From assembly GCF_000699445.3 (NCBI RefSeq), contig NC_067200.1, forward strand, positions 15,444,510 through 15,508,509: a stretch of 64,000 nt of DNA. Reading direction: 5' to 3'. Positions 25,593 through 36,479 of the stretch are shown here, piece after piece. How positions within the stretch are numbered: the first letter of the stretch is position 1; each line of letters starts with the position of its first letter. The notes under the pieces were generated by a model that was given only the letters and a program-made list of their open reading frames with translations, was not told the DNA's origin and did not search any database. The stretch is from Schistosoma haematobium. Lineage: Eukaryota; Platyhelminthes; Trematoda; Strigeidida; Schistosomatidae. The position numbers and the translations under genes were made by a program.

Positions 25593-25693
25593 CCCTTAAC
25601 ACAACCACTTTTTGGATTATTAATTTGGATATATAATTGTAGAACCTGAATAGAATTTATCGAAAAGAATATTCTTCGTTCAAATATTAGTCT
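25593..25693 (+). repeat. Half copy of a palindromic (foldback) element
   Basis: Matches the loop and right arm of the palindrome at 52622-52800: CCCTTAACA...TTTTGGATTATTAATTTGG, TAGAACCTGA, TTTATCGA and GAATATTCTTCGTTCAA. It is a single arm plus loop, so the other arm is missing. No transposase is visible. Confidence 0.7.
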
Positions 25694-26200
25694 TATTATT
25701 GTGGTTACTTTTTAAAAAATATTTATAACTATAGATTACATTTCATTTTTTCCAAAAACAGATGAAGACAAGATATCCGTTTTTCAAGCAGGGTCGTGTT
25801 ATGAAGTGCTTTACTAGTGGTTTCATACTTACAAATCCGTGCATTACTCTGAAATGTAATCAAATTGTGTAACGCATACAGAAACACACATACACATAAA
25901 AAACAATCTACATTGAAAGTAGTACCAAATGATGAATAGGTATGCATACTGTATTTCACAGCAAAAGGAAGGACATTAATATAATGCATATATTATGCTA
26001 ATGATTGAAGAAAGGGGTAGGCATAACAATAGTAATAATGACGTAATCACTATACAAATTTCTGTACATTGGAAAGCATTGTATGTAAATAAATAACAAA
26101 TAAGTAAATTCAACTGTATAAACATATAATTTGTTCCATTTCAGTTGTCAATACTTGAAGCATTTGTATTCATACCAAATGACTTGATGATATCTTCAAT

Positions 26201-29200
26201 TTAACTACCAACTGCTAATGCTTCTCTGCTTTGCTCTCTGCGTGCAGGATCTAAAATAATGCACAGATTAAATGAATTTATATGTAGTGAATATGATAAT
26301 TGAGATGGATGTTTATAGCTCAGGATGAGGATTGTTGAGTTTTCTGAGCTAGATGGTTTAGCTGTGAAAATAGAGACTCCTTTTGGATGTTGTGCTGGTG
26401 ATATTCCTCAGAAGAACAACCAAAGTTTTACAACTAAACCATCCGGCTCAGAGAACACTTTGCACACGAAAGTTCTGCATTATATATAAATGTAAAAATG
26501 AATGTAGAGTATAGCAAGTTACTCGCTGCTATGTTTACAAGCTGACAAAATATAATATCAATGTCTTAAACCATCAGAAGACAGATAAGTTTACTTTTGA
26601 TGTAAATATTAAAACTGAGGTAAATTGGAATGCTGCTTTGGTCAAAAACAAAAATGAAGTGTATTGTTTACTGGATGTCCAAGACAACAAAGTGATACAT
26701 GTCTGTGAACCAACTGACTGGAAGCCAGAAAATGGTAGTAGAGCAATGTGTCGTGGTAGTTAAAACAACTTCATTTTAAATCACAAGGTTACAGGCTAAA
26801 ACCACACTGTTAACTTTCGCTTGTACAGCCGAGTAAAATAACTGTCATAGAAGAGTATGGAACAAGGCTGGATATACAAACACTTATAACAAACTTTAAC
26901 CAACTAGTGATAAAATGTGTGAAAAACTAACGGGATACCAAACAAACCGTAAGATAGAGAAAATTGAGGCCTGATAAAACAAAACAACAATGTCTTACAT
27001 CACTCAGTGATCTATCAAAGTAAACAACTGTCCTATGAGAAGTTGGCCGCCAGCCAAATAGTTGAATTATAGTCATCAGCCGTGATACTGGACGACTTAG
27101 TTTTGAATCCCATGAAAAGCACCGATTCTCTTAAAATCATAGATTTACTTCAATAACTCAGTCAGTCAGTCAGTCACTAACAACGTAGAACTTCGTACGT
27201 ACTTCAATAACTAGTTCAAACTAACATCAAACCAAGGCTAAGAGCTCTTTACCATCTGCTACCAACCGTCAAATAAGAATAAGGAAGCATGATAATCATT
27301 TGTGACATTAGGCTACTTGATACAAAACAGCTAACAAATGATACGTTTTGCAAATAGAAAAAGACTCCAAGCTCGCTATTACAAGACGTCAAAACTATGG
27401 TACAACTCTATTTATATGGTAACAATTGTGATATTTAAAAGCAACAAAAATGGCAGACTAAAGGCGAAAGTAACCCTCAAATGCCGAGAGTGGGGAGAGT
27501 CCGCTCACCCTCTCGAAATGCTCACACATGGCCACGCGTATACAGCTACTGCTAGGGAAGTCCTACTCACTGCCTTCTCGTGGTGGGGGTGTTGTTTGCG
27601 AAATTAAGAGGACGAAAAGCGAATGTCTGGCAATTTAACCGGGTTGGTAGATATGGAGGATCCATCTAGGGGAGTTGGAAAACCCTGATTCCAAACCAAT
27701 GGTGCACATGGGCTCCAGTAACCTGACGAAACAAATGGCGTATGAATCTACTATTGGTCACCGGCTACCATGGGACTACAGTTCCTGATGTTGCTCCACT
27801 GCCTTGTGGATCAGATCTTTAGGTCGAAGGCCCCGGGTGTGGTCCCCTAAGCAAACCACCTGCTTCGGTTTGAGCACCTGGGTAGTATCATAGCCCATAC
27901 ACAAATCAAGTCACTTGTGTATTCGGTGCCACTTTGTACCAATATTTATGTGTTCAAATAAACAATGACCAGTACGTAGTGTGACCTATTTCCAATTCCT
28001 CTAAAAACAAGTCTGACAGTAAAAATGACTAGAGCAGCTAAAGATTATAGGTGCAACAAAAAAGCATCCGTTAGAAAAGTAACTTTTAAAATTGCATCAA
28101 AAAATTAAACAAATACTTTGTTAGAAATAGGTAAGCTGAATACGAACTCAAAAAGGAGATGGTTAGAATACCAGAATAGTTTCATATACATCACAAACAA
28201 ATACAACCTATAACATCTTCTAATGTTCAGTATTCCTTGGACACAACATCATTCAACTGGTCCCAAATCAAAACAAGAACTCTAAGCGAGCAAACATATT
28301 TTCCAAAAAGCGAACAATCGAAGTCAGTATATTAACAATATCCTACACAGGAATGTTCATCTACTAGCAATGGTCCGTTGAAAATGGATCTTTTCTCCAA
28401 AATACATTCATCAAAGCATTGTCCTGCTGACACAACTGCAATAAGAGTTGTGTACAACATAACAGGAATATATTATGTAATTATTTAGCAATCATTAGAA
28501 GTTAAGCTATATATTAAACTCTAATATCTCGAATGAATTTCCCAACACTACCACGATTACTCACGAACCCAGACGACTAAAGGTAATGAGTACAGCATTT
28601 GAAATGCATATAAATTCAGGTTCTGAACGTACGATTATTTTTTGCTATTCATCCATACAGTTATGAGAATTGCAAACTGACTATACCACATGATACATAA
28701 TGGAGCTCACTCTTATGTATTATGAAAGACCTGAGTGAGAACAATAATCTCTACTTATTATACGGATGACATTATACTGACCAGTTTTGATCAATATTTA
28801 ACCTTCTTTTCGAGCACAAAACACTACCCTTCCGTGTGTATCAGTATCAGTTTACAGTAACCAAACATAAATAACACGAGACATAGATATACTTTCTGTG
28901 AGTTACCTTTTGATTTTTTTTCAACAAACGGATCTATGGGATGATCAGGCACATGTGGGAGATCGATAACTTCAGGTTCTACGAGACGAGTTAATTCACA
29001 CTCAATTTCGTGGTAATCGTTAGAGGACAGACCGCCAGAAACGATATCATCTAACTCCTAAAAAAAAAATATGTTCTTTGAAGTAATTTCAAAATAGTGT
29101 CATTTCTCGATATGTTTACAACAAGTTGTTATTTTACTCGACTTTCAATAAATAGGTCACAGGTCCCAATTCGATTGTATCTACCACAGTTTGAGGCAGT

Positions 29201-31201
29201 CTGGTAGCATAATTAGGCCCCACACTAAAATATCGACTTAAAGTTGAGTACATAATCCTACATTCGGTAAATAAACCGCGCCACATTATAATATTTTTGA
29301 CAGTTATAAGAAAACGGTTAAAACTAAACAGTTAAGTCATGCGCACTGAAAGAAGCAGTAGTACGATATTTCTTAATTAAATACATAATTCAAAGTGCGA
29401 ATCATATTAAGACAGAAATTAAAAATAGTTAACATTTATCGATAATAACAATATATTTTCGTGATATTCCGATCAGTTGAAAATCGTATTTGATGTTTTG
29501 TAACTTAATGCAAACCACTTCAGAGTAAATAAGTGACCGAAATGAAACACACAAGTTTAAATAGTACAAACAAAACGCAGAATATTTTTAGTACAGTCAA
29601 AATCATATGTCTGAACGTGTAAATATCAAGTTATTTTGGTCAGAGTGATTCTGTATGACATCACTGTAGTAATTTTTGCGTAAGAAGTTGGATGTGGGAA
29701 ATTTATACACATGTAATATAAGGTAGTGGAGTTAAAATGGAGTGTATGTGTGTAGACTGTGTGGAAAGTGAATAGGGTCAAATGCGGTTGTTGGGATAAA
29801 CAGTCTAGGTTAAATGAATAGTCAGGCGTTCCATTCTATTAAGGGCAGAGGGATTTAACAGTATGAGAAACGTTTCGGCTAGTCGTCTCTCTTCATAGTT
29901 GGGAAAACGTTTCTGAATCATTTTGATATTTTTAGTGTCAATTTGGTGATTGTTGGAATGGTATCCACTGTTATTGTCGATTTCACTTGTAGATTTTGCA
30001 ATTCTACAGGATTACTAAGAGGTCTTTTTGAGAAACTTACGTGTTCTTTGGCACAAGTCGAGATCTCACGGGCAAGACTCTCCCATGTAGAACGTATTAC
30101 GATCTACATAACTTTGTGTAGATGTAAACGGGATCTTATCTTTTATTTTAGGTAAAGCGTCTCTTAGCTTTCGACAAAGGAAGCTTTAATTTTGCAGGTT
30201 TCCAAGATCCGTTGTAATTATTCTGTCGTACGTTAGCAGTAAAGTAAAACTACTAACAATCCAAGATCCTTCAACAGAATTGTTACTCAGAATCGATATT
30301 AATTTCTTGAACCTCACATCGGGAATGTATACAGTAGACTACACACTTATTTATGACTAACATCCTGAATATCTAAACGTAACAATATAATCAATTCATA
30401 CAACGGCCTGACATTGAAACAAAACAACCACACGACTGATTTTTGATTTATGCGAGCTTCTATCCCAACAGTTCATCGAAATTAATTTCACGGGTTATTA
30501 CTAAAAATATTTATACTAACGCCCATAACTAACAACATTTGGGTTATTCGCTCAAATACAACACAGTATAGCTGGGAATGGATACTAAACCTGATAAAAG
30601 ATACAATATGAACAATTTCTATGGAACAGCTTACACGTTGATATTCCACAGCATCCTGAGCCTCTGACATAATCCGTTCTGCATCATCTAACGACATTAC
30701 CTTTTGGATATCCTGGAGAGCCTTGTTCCCACACTTTAACCCATCTAAAACCTCCACTTCTATTTGAGCGAATTCGATGTCATTGACAAGTTGTTCGATG
30801 TTTGACAGTTGAATACTGGTTTTATGAATGAGGTTTTCGAGATACTTCTTCTTTTTCAACAGCAACAGAGCCCGCCTGGGAAAAAAATACGAATTAGGAC
30901 CATCTGCAGAAATCCAAACCCCTCAGATATATAAGCAACATCAAGAATTAATAATAATGGCAACAATATTATTGACTCAGATACCTGTTCTAATGTCATC
31001 ACAAGGGTCAAACGAAGAAACTCACTCCTTTTTACCTTGCCTAATAAGTTCCTTGGCAAGAACTTTTTCATTTTCTATCCGGTTATCTAGCTTATTGGTC
31101 AACTGATTGAGTTTGTCACGTTGCCTCTTCAACCTTAGAATAGCTTTGTCTTGTTCCGTAATTCTTGACCGATTTCTGCGTCTTGAAAAGATTGAGCCCA
31201 T
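26201..31201 (-). CDS. CHMP6: CHMP6 (VPS20), ESCRT-III subunit, complete
   Basis: CHMP6/VPS20 is the myristoylated ESCRT-III subunit that receives the signal from ESCRT-II (via VPS25) and starts filament assembly on endosomes. Coding exons: 31201-31026, 30875-30635, 29057-28907 and 26250-26201. Borders are GT/AG and phases fit, giving 205 aa (human 201). It begins MGSIFSRR, keeping Gly2 for myristoylation, then RITEQDKAILRLKRQRDKL. Exon 2 continues the helical Snf7 domain (IEQLVNDIEFAQIEVEVLDG, QKVMSLDDAERIMSEAQDAV, EYQR). Exon 3 has ELDDIVSGG and LPHVPDHPID, which resembles the family's VPS4-binding MIM2 segment. The 16-residue last exon (DPARREQSREALAVGS) aligns with the human C-terminus. 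It was found by phase and similarity, so it is a little less certain. Intron 3 contains a LINE-derived repeat. Confidence 0.92.
26337..26458. repeat. Short inverted repeat in CHMP6 intron 3
   Basis: The left arm (26337-26370, TTTCTGAGCTAGATGGTTTAGCTGTGA) pairs with the right arm (26423-26457, TTACAACTAAACCATCCGGCTCAGAG) across about 52 nt. There are several mismatches. It may be a small foldback element or an inverted pair of tRNA-like SINE heads. Confidence 0.5.
27478..27962 (+). mobile_element. LINE-derived non-autonomous repeat, copy B
   Basis: From 27593 it matches copy A (25183-25561); the only difference I noticed is ATATTTATGTG against ATATTTGTG near the 3' end. It extends about 115 bp further 5' (CCGAGAGTGGGGAGAGTCCG, then CACGCGTATACAGC, then TGCCTTCTCGTGG), again matching the SR2-like LINE leader on the minus strand at 60.96-61.06 kb. 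It lies in CHMP6 intron 3, antisense to the gene. No open frame in it resembles a protein. Confidence 0.8.
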
Positions 31202-33129
31202 TTAGCTGACACCTTTCAAACCTTGACGAATTGGCACTTGATAAGCACTTTACTGTTGTATCCGGTGATTTGGTGGAGACACTGAAACAATTGGAAAATA
31301 AACAAGATTACAATGAAAAAATGACGAATGTTTACACTAAAACACGGGGAATACTTTCAATTTTAATACATGACGAACAAACCGGTAGGTACATTCTTAG
31401 TATTCGAAGAATGGCTTGTTAATTCAACATATGTAGATAAAGTACTACTTGGAAATAATTGGAAGATCTGCAAATAATCAACACAAAGCCTGAAACCAAT
31501 ACTCACTATCCCGCTCCCAAACTATAATGTCAGGAGATGAAATCGACATGAATAAAGAGGCGGTAGTAATGGCGTTGATTGTATTAAAAGACCGAGCGCA
31601 AATAATATGATTGGCAGGGAAATAAGGAAAGAAATGGATACACCCCACCAGCTAACTGAGAACAAATCATAGAAGCATTTGAGGAATTCAGACAGGTACA
31701 GGGCCACCAAGTTGATATGAAAGACGGACATTCTAGGCTTTTATCATATTAAAAAATATGTTTGTTGAAGTGAAAACGATAGTTCATAGAAAGACAAACA
31801 ACTAAATATAAAAAGAGATTACGCAGGACATATAAATATCCGTACGATAAGGACGCATACTACCTACAAGCATGTATATCACCTTGTATCCAATATGTAT
31901 TACACATCCACAAGTAACTGATGTTCTTCAGTAGACGTCACTTCCTGTGCTTCAAATTAACTCAGTGGACCAAACCACAACCTACGATGAAATTGATGGT
32001 GGAACATTTCAAATTGGCATCTTTGGAAAGCTTAATGTAAAGTAGGTAGAACGGAATACAGTGTGAGGGAATATGTTGGAAAAAAACAGCGCAGACTTAG
32101 TTAAACTATATTTGTTACTAGTGTCAATAACGAAACGTTGTTGCTCAGCACCCTGTCAAGGTAAGGTTGATATGGGATACATGTAAACTGACCTCGTGAT
32201 ACCAAAGCCACCACAAAGAAGTGAACATGAGTTTCATCTCATATTGAGGGTATTATTAACTACTATTTGTTATACGATATTCTTATAGACAGCTTTGTTT
32301 AGAAATCCAAAGCTTAAACTCGGGAAGGACATTTCCGAGGCCTTAGCGACTTGGACAATATCCAAAACATGTCTTGTCAAAATCTGTCCAACTCAAGCAA
32401 CTCTCCAGATTAGCATTAGTTACTGAGCAAACGTCAACATTTAACTAGGCTAACAATCAAACGTGCATTCAAACTAGACCTCTGGGCAGTTGTATGCAAA
32501 CAGCACGTTTTTATAGCTTAATAATGGGAACGAGTGTGTAGAATCAGTCCTTCGGAGAAAGCCCAAACATTCTTACTTGAAATCGAAACACGACGTCTGT
32601 AACAAGTTAACGTAGTAGCGATACAATTCGATGCAGCCTCAATGTCTGACGTTCAATGTCCCTTAAGCAAACTTCCATAAGTTGATTGATTTCTTTTCAC
32701 TAGCTTCTTCACGGTTACTGCCCTCCGATTTGCCTAGACACTCAGTTGCATTATTTGTTAGCTAATTCGGTCGTCGATTGAGGTTATTAAGCGTGTTTAT
32801 CCTAAGGCAGTGGAGCCGTTAGGATTATCAGCTACCATATTACAGCTCAGAAGGTTAATTTTATACGTAATTAAATTTTATGAAATTAGAATTCAAGATT
32901 TAGAGGCGCGTAGCAATAAGAAGTGGACGCGGGAAAACTAATCAGTTTATACACGCTCTTCACAAATTTATTGAATATATTGGATGAGCTGACGGCCGAA
33001 ATGAGCAAATAAATAGTCTAAGCACATAGTGTTAACAGAAAACTGTCTAGAGACAGCAAACAGCAGGAGGCAGAAGGGCATGAGGTGGGCAGAAATCGGC
33101 TGGTTATTGTTTGTTACCTAGTTGAACTG
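31202..33129. other. 5' flank of CHMP6, no other gene seen
   Basis: This holds the presumed CHMP6 promoter (minus strand), but no core promoter motif can be assigned with confidence. No other coding region is recognised. Confidence 0.4.
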
Positions 33130-33470
33130 CCCACTTCATAGAGCCCCCTCCAAGAGATTCGTATCCCTTTTGTGGAGAGGAGGTGCGACATTATTGTAAA
33201 TCTTCAGATATGGGTAAATTTTGATTGTGAATACTTCAAAAGACAACATAGGAATCAACATGCCGAGTCGCCTTCTAATAAAGCAGAGAGCGATGTGGGC
33301 TTTGGCTACATCGTCTTTGTGGTCGGTACTGCCGTCCCAGGTTTCTGTCAGCAAAAGACCTACGCAGCATTCCCTCATAGTTCTGGAGTAGTCGGCTTGA
33401 CTTTTCGTTATTGTTTGAAGTATCATAGTTTGATATTCTTGGGGACTGAAAGTCAGACAATTCTTGTATA
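33130..33470 (-). pseudogene. CR1/jockey-like LINE reverse-transcriptase C-terminal fragment
   Basis: The minus-strand frame from about 33426 to 33136 reads AKAHIALCFIRRRLGML, then a segment ending YPYLKIYNNVAPPL, then HKRDTNLLEGAL. This follows the usual C-terminal pattern of CR1/jockey reverse transcriptases (KAN..LGFIRR, RPHLEY..P, LE.VQR). The upstream part continues in another frame, so it is frameshifted. No catalytic motif lies in the fragment. Confidence 0.5.
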
Positions 33471-34390
33471 TCTATGACAACTTAAGTTGAGTGGTTTCGA
33501 CTTGGACGAACAATTTTCGTTAATGTCCAAACATCATGGCCCGAGTATGTTTCAGCTTCCTTATGTCGTGTAGGCAACATATTTTTTGTTATCCCGTATT
33601 TAGGTTTGACAAGGTTGTTTGTCTACATTATAACCATGAGCTACAACTGTTCTGTTCTGCAACTTAAACAAAAACCGAATACAACCACTAGTCTGCCTTT
33701 TTCAACATATAAAACACGAGATAGCTACCAGCTTCGGATCGGTGAACACCAAAAATTCTCGTCTCACATATTTCCTTATTTAGTCGTAAAAGTAAACCAT
33801 TTGATAGATTATTAAGATAACTGATGACACATTTCATACATACATTTACGTATTTTAACTCACAGTATTCCTGCTAGAATAATTCTATACCAGATTATAT
33901 TAATGCATTTGTTATATATAACAATTAAAAACTTAATAAAATGTGAAAGCCTGGGGCATAAGTAAATTTTATCACTGTCAGAGATAGATAGTATTCGATC
34001 GTACTGACTTTGAATTGTGACTTGATCAAATAAAGCATTATTTCATGATACAAAATGTGAAATACAAGCATATTCACTACCCAGATTTGTTCTCTGTACT
34101 CCCTCCTTCAGTTCTCAAACAATTTAAGTTAATTTTGAGTCCTCCAACGTACACCATTTTAAGACGTGAGGTAATGGGCCGTATATCTCTATTAGTTGGT
34201 CAAAGAATCCGAAGGGTTTAGCAATGAAAAAAAGGCGATTGTAGGCCATAGCTCTTACATCAACCACAAATCCCAGTTGAAGCAATCCAGAAGTGGAGAT
34301 GGATACAAGCTTGTAGATTTATAGTCTAGCTCATCATTAGTATATTTACCTTTGTTACTGTAATAATAGACCTGCAAAGAGAAGTCTAAC

Positions 34391-36045
34391 TTGAATCTTA
34401 AACCTGTACCCATTCCTTTCTCAGATGCATCTATCATTTGCGACACTTCAACGGGTAATAATCGCCCCTTTGTGCCACAACCTTGTCGACGAAAAGTGTT
34501 TCAACAACTACATGGACTGTCGCATCCGGCCATCAGAGCTACCAAAAAGCCTATCACAGAACGTTTCGTTTGGCCAAAAATCAATTCGGATTTTAAACAT
34601 TGGACACGTGGCTGCTTACAGTGCCAACGCAGCAAAATCCAAAAACACACCATTAGCCTAATCGGGGAATTCCCTATACCCGAAAAACGTTTTCGACACA
34701 TTCATTTAAACTTAGTTGCGCTCCTGCCACCGACAAATTCCTTCACTCAAATTCTCACTGCGGTGGACAGGTTTACAAGATGGGCTTTAGCATGCCCTAT
34801 CAAAGACACTTCTGCTGAAACAGTAGCATCCGTTTTCCTTGGCCGCGGGATATAGAACTACGGAGTACCTTCGATAATCACTACAAACCGTGGTCCATAA
34901 TTCCAATCCATTCTATTTCAGGAATTCACTAGACTTCTCGAGGTAAACCACATCAAAACAACAGCTTGTCACTCAGCAGCTAATGGCATGGTTGAAATAT
35001 TCCATCGCCAATTGAAAAGCTCACTGATGGCACAAGCTGACTGTTCAAAGTGGAGTGATGCTTTACCGCCCGTACTTCTTGGGATTCGTTCAACTATAAA
35101 GGAAGACATCGGATGCAGTGCCGCCGAACTAGTTTATAGCAAAACCTTAACGTTACCAGGACAACTGGTCAATCGCGAATCTACAACGTCAGGTGATCCT
35201 TCTCGTTTTGTAAGCAGATTACTGCAAACGATGAAGAACATCAAAGCAATATCCCCACGAGAACATAACAATCGAGTTCAACTTGATAAACATCTCGAAA
35301 CGTGCAAATTTGTTTCCGTCAGAGTAGACGCTGTGAAAAAGCCACTGAAACCACTATATGAAGGTCTCTTGAAAGTAATTAAACGCACTCACAAATACTT
35401 CATTGTCAACAGAAACGGGAACAAGGAGACGAATGAAACCAGCTTTCCACGAAACTTCACAAGACAAAGAAGAAAGCACTGCGAATAAACAATCCGTCCC
35501 ATCAATTACTGTGAAACAAGAGGAGGATGAAAAACTTAGCACTACACCTTCTTGTTTGACACGTTCCGGTGGACTTATAAAGAAACCTAAACGTTATGTA
35601 CATTTTGTAGACTAATAAAATCAAAAACATTCAATAATACATATTACAAGGTTATATTTACTTAATTTTCGAATAAAAATTATTTCTTTTCTCTACATGT
35701 ACATATAATTAATTATATTTTTTCACAATCACTTGTTTTGTCAGTTTTTTATTCATAAGAAAAATTGTCACAATAATTAACGGATGAACTGTAGTTAATT
35801 ATTCATTTACAGTACATAAAAATAAAACAATCCAATTTCTATTTATGAGTTTATCAACTGTTTTGTATGGTATTCCTATTAGCTAACCATCCACTGACCA
35901 TATTTTCATTCCTTTTTGTTGTGATCGAGTACATCAATGTACATTAACACATTGTATATTTCTGCCATGTACTCCACTTTTGCATTGTTCTTTGTTTTTG
36001 TGTTTAACAACCTAGTGTTACCTCCGGACACTGTGGGGGGAGCTA
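34391..36045 (+). pseudogene. Ty3/gypsy integrase fragment with 3' flank
   Basis: The integrase of an LTR retrotransposon, which would insert the cDNA into the host genome. The frame 34391-34855 shows the zinc-binding HHCC region (LHGLSHPAIRATK, HWTRGCLQCQ) and the start of the catalytic core (HIHLNLVALLPP, ILTAVDRFTRWALACP), where the first catalytic Asp of the usual DIVG position reads Asn. A stop at about 34853 and a shift precede 34988-35488, which has the C-terminal part (LPPVLLGIRSTIKEDIGCSA, KPLKPLYEG) ending in a further shift. The family resembles the CsRn1/Boudicca type by memory. Protease, reverse transcriptase and RNase H are missing. 35620-36030 is non-coding 3' leader. Confidence 0.75.
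36033..36042 (+). other. Polypurine tract of the Ty3/gypsy element
   Basis: GTGGGGGGAG lies directly before the candidate LTR start TGTGGAGA. This is the position expected for the primer of plus-strand DNA synthesis. Confidence 0.55.
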
Positions 36046-36479
36046 TGTGGAGATAGACTTGTAGTGACTTACTTTTATCACGAGAACACGATTAGTTCAA
36101 TGAAAACAATTATTGTTATAACCAATTGTACCAGTGACTGCTTTAATGTGCTCTTTGTTTAACTGTGCTAAAAACATCCATTATACTGACTTCGATTGTG
36201 ACCTCACGCGAATTCGGTTAAGTTCTGTATCCAAGCTTGTATCCTGGTATCCCGGTATCATTTCGATACCACGAGATCGCCAGTGAATATATCTCGATTT
36301 GGTCCATTAACTGCCTTCTGATATTTGGCTTCCGGGGGATTTTATGCATATCCTGGTACGTGTTTCCTTGGTAGCGGCGTTCATAGTCTACCGCGACTCG
36401 ATACCACGCTACAGACTTAATAAACCTATTTTGTAAATAGTTTTTAATATCTATTTCATTTATTTTGCCAATTCTCACA
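36046..36479 (+). repeat. Candidate 3' LTR of the Ty3/gypsy element
   Basis: Starts TGTGGAGA after a polypurine tract and ends TTCTCACA, giving TG...CA termini with a short imperfect inverted repeat. An AATAAA lies at about 36419. The length, 434 bp, is tentative because another CA occurs at 36488. No 5' LTR copy was found in the window. Confidence 0.5.

Noticed and set aside
27100..27200. CAGT repeat (CAGTCAGTCAGTCAGT) as a structured element
   Set aside because: The short CAGT run near 27160 also appears near 56821 and 62490, but it is too short and simple to define an element.
19397..31201. A spliced-leader operon of CHMP6 and VPS36
   Set aside because: The 2.2 kb gap and the repeats within it are unlike the short spacers of known trans-spliced operons; kept only as a linkage observation.
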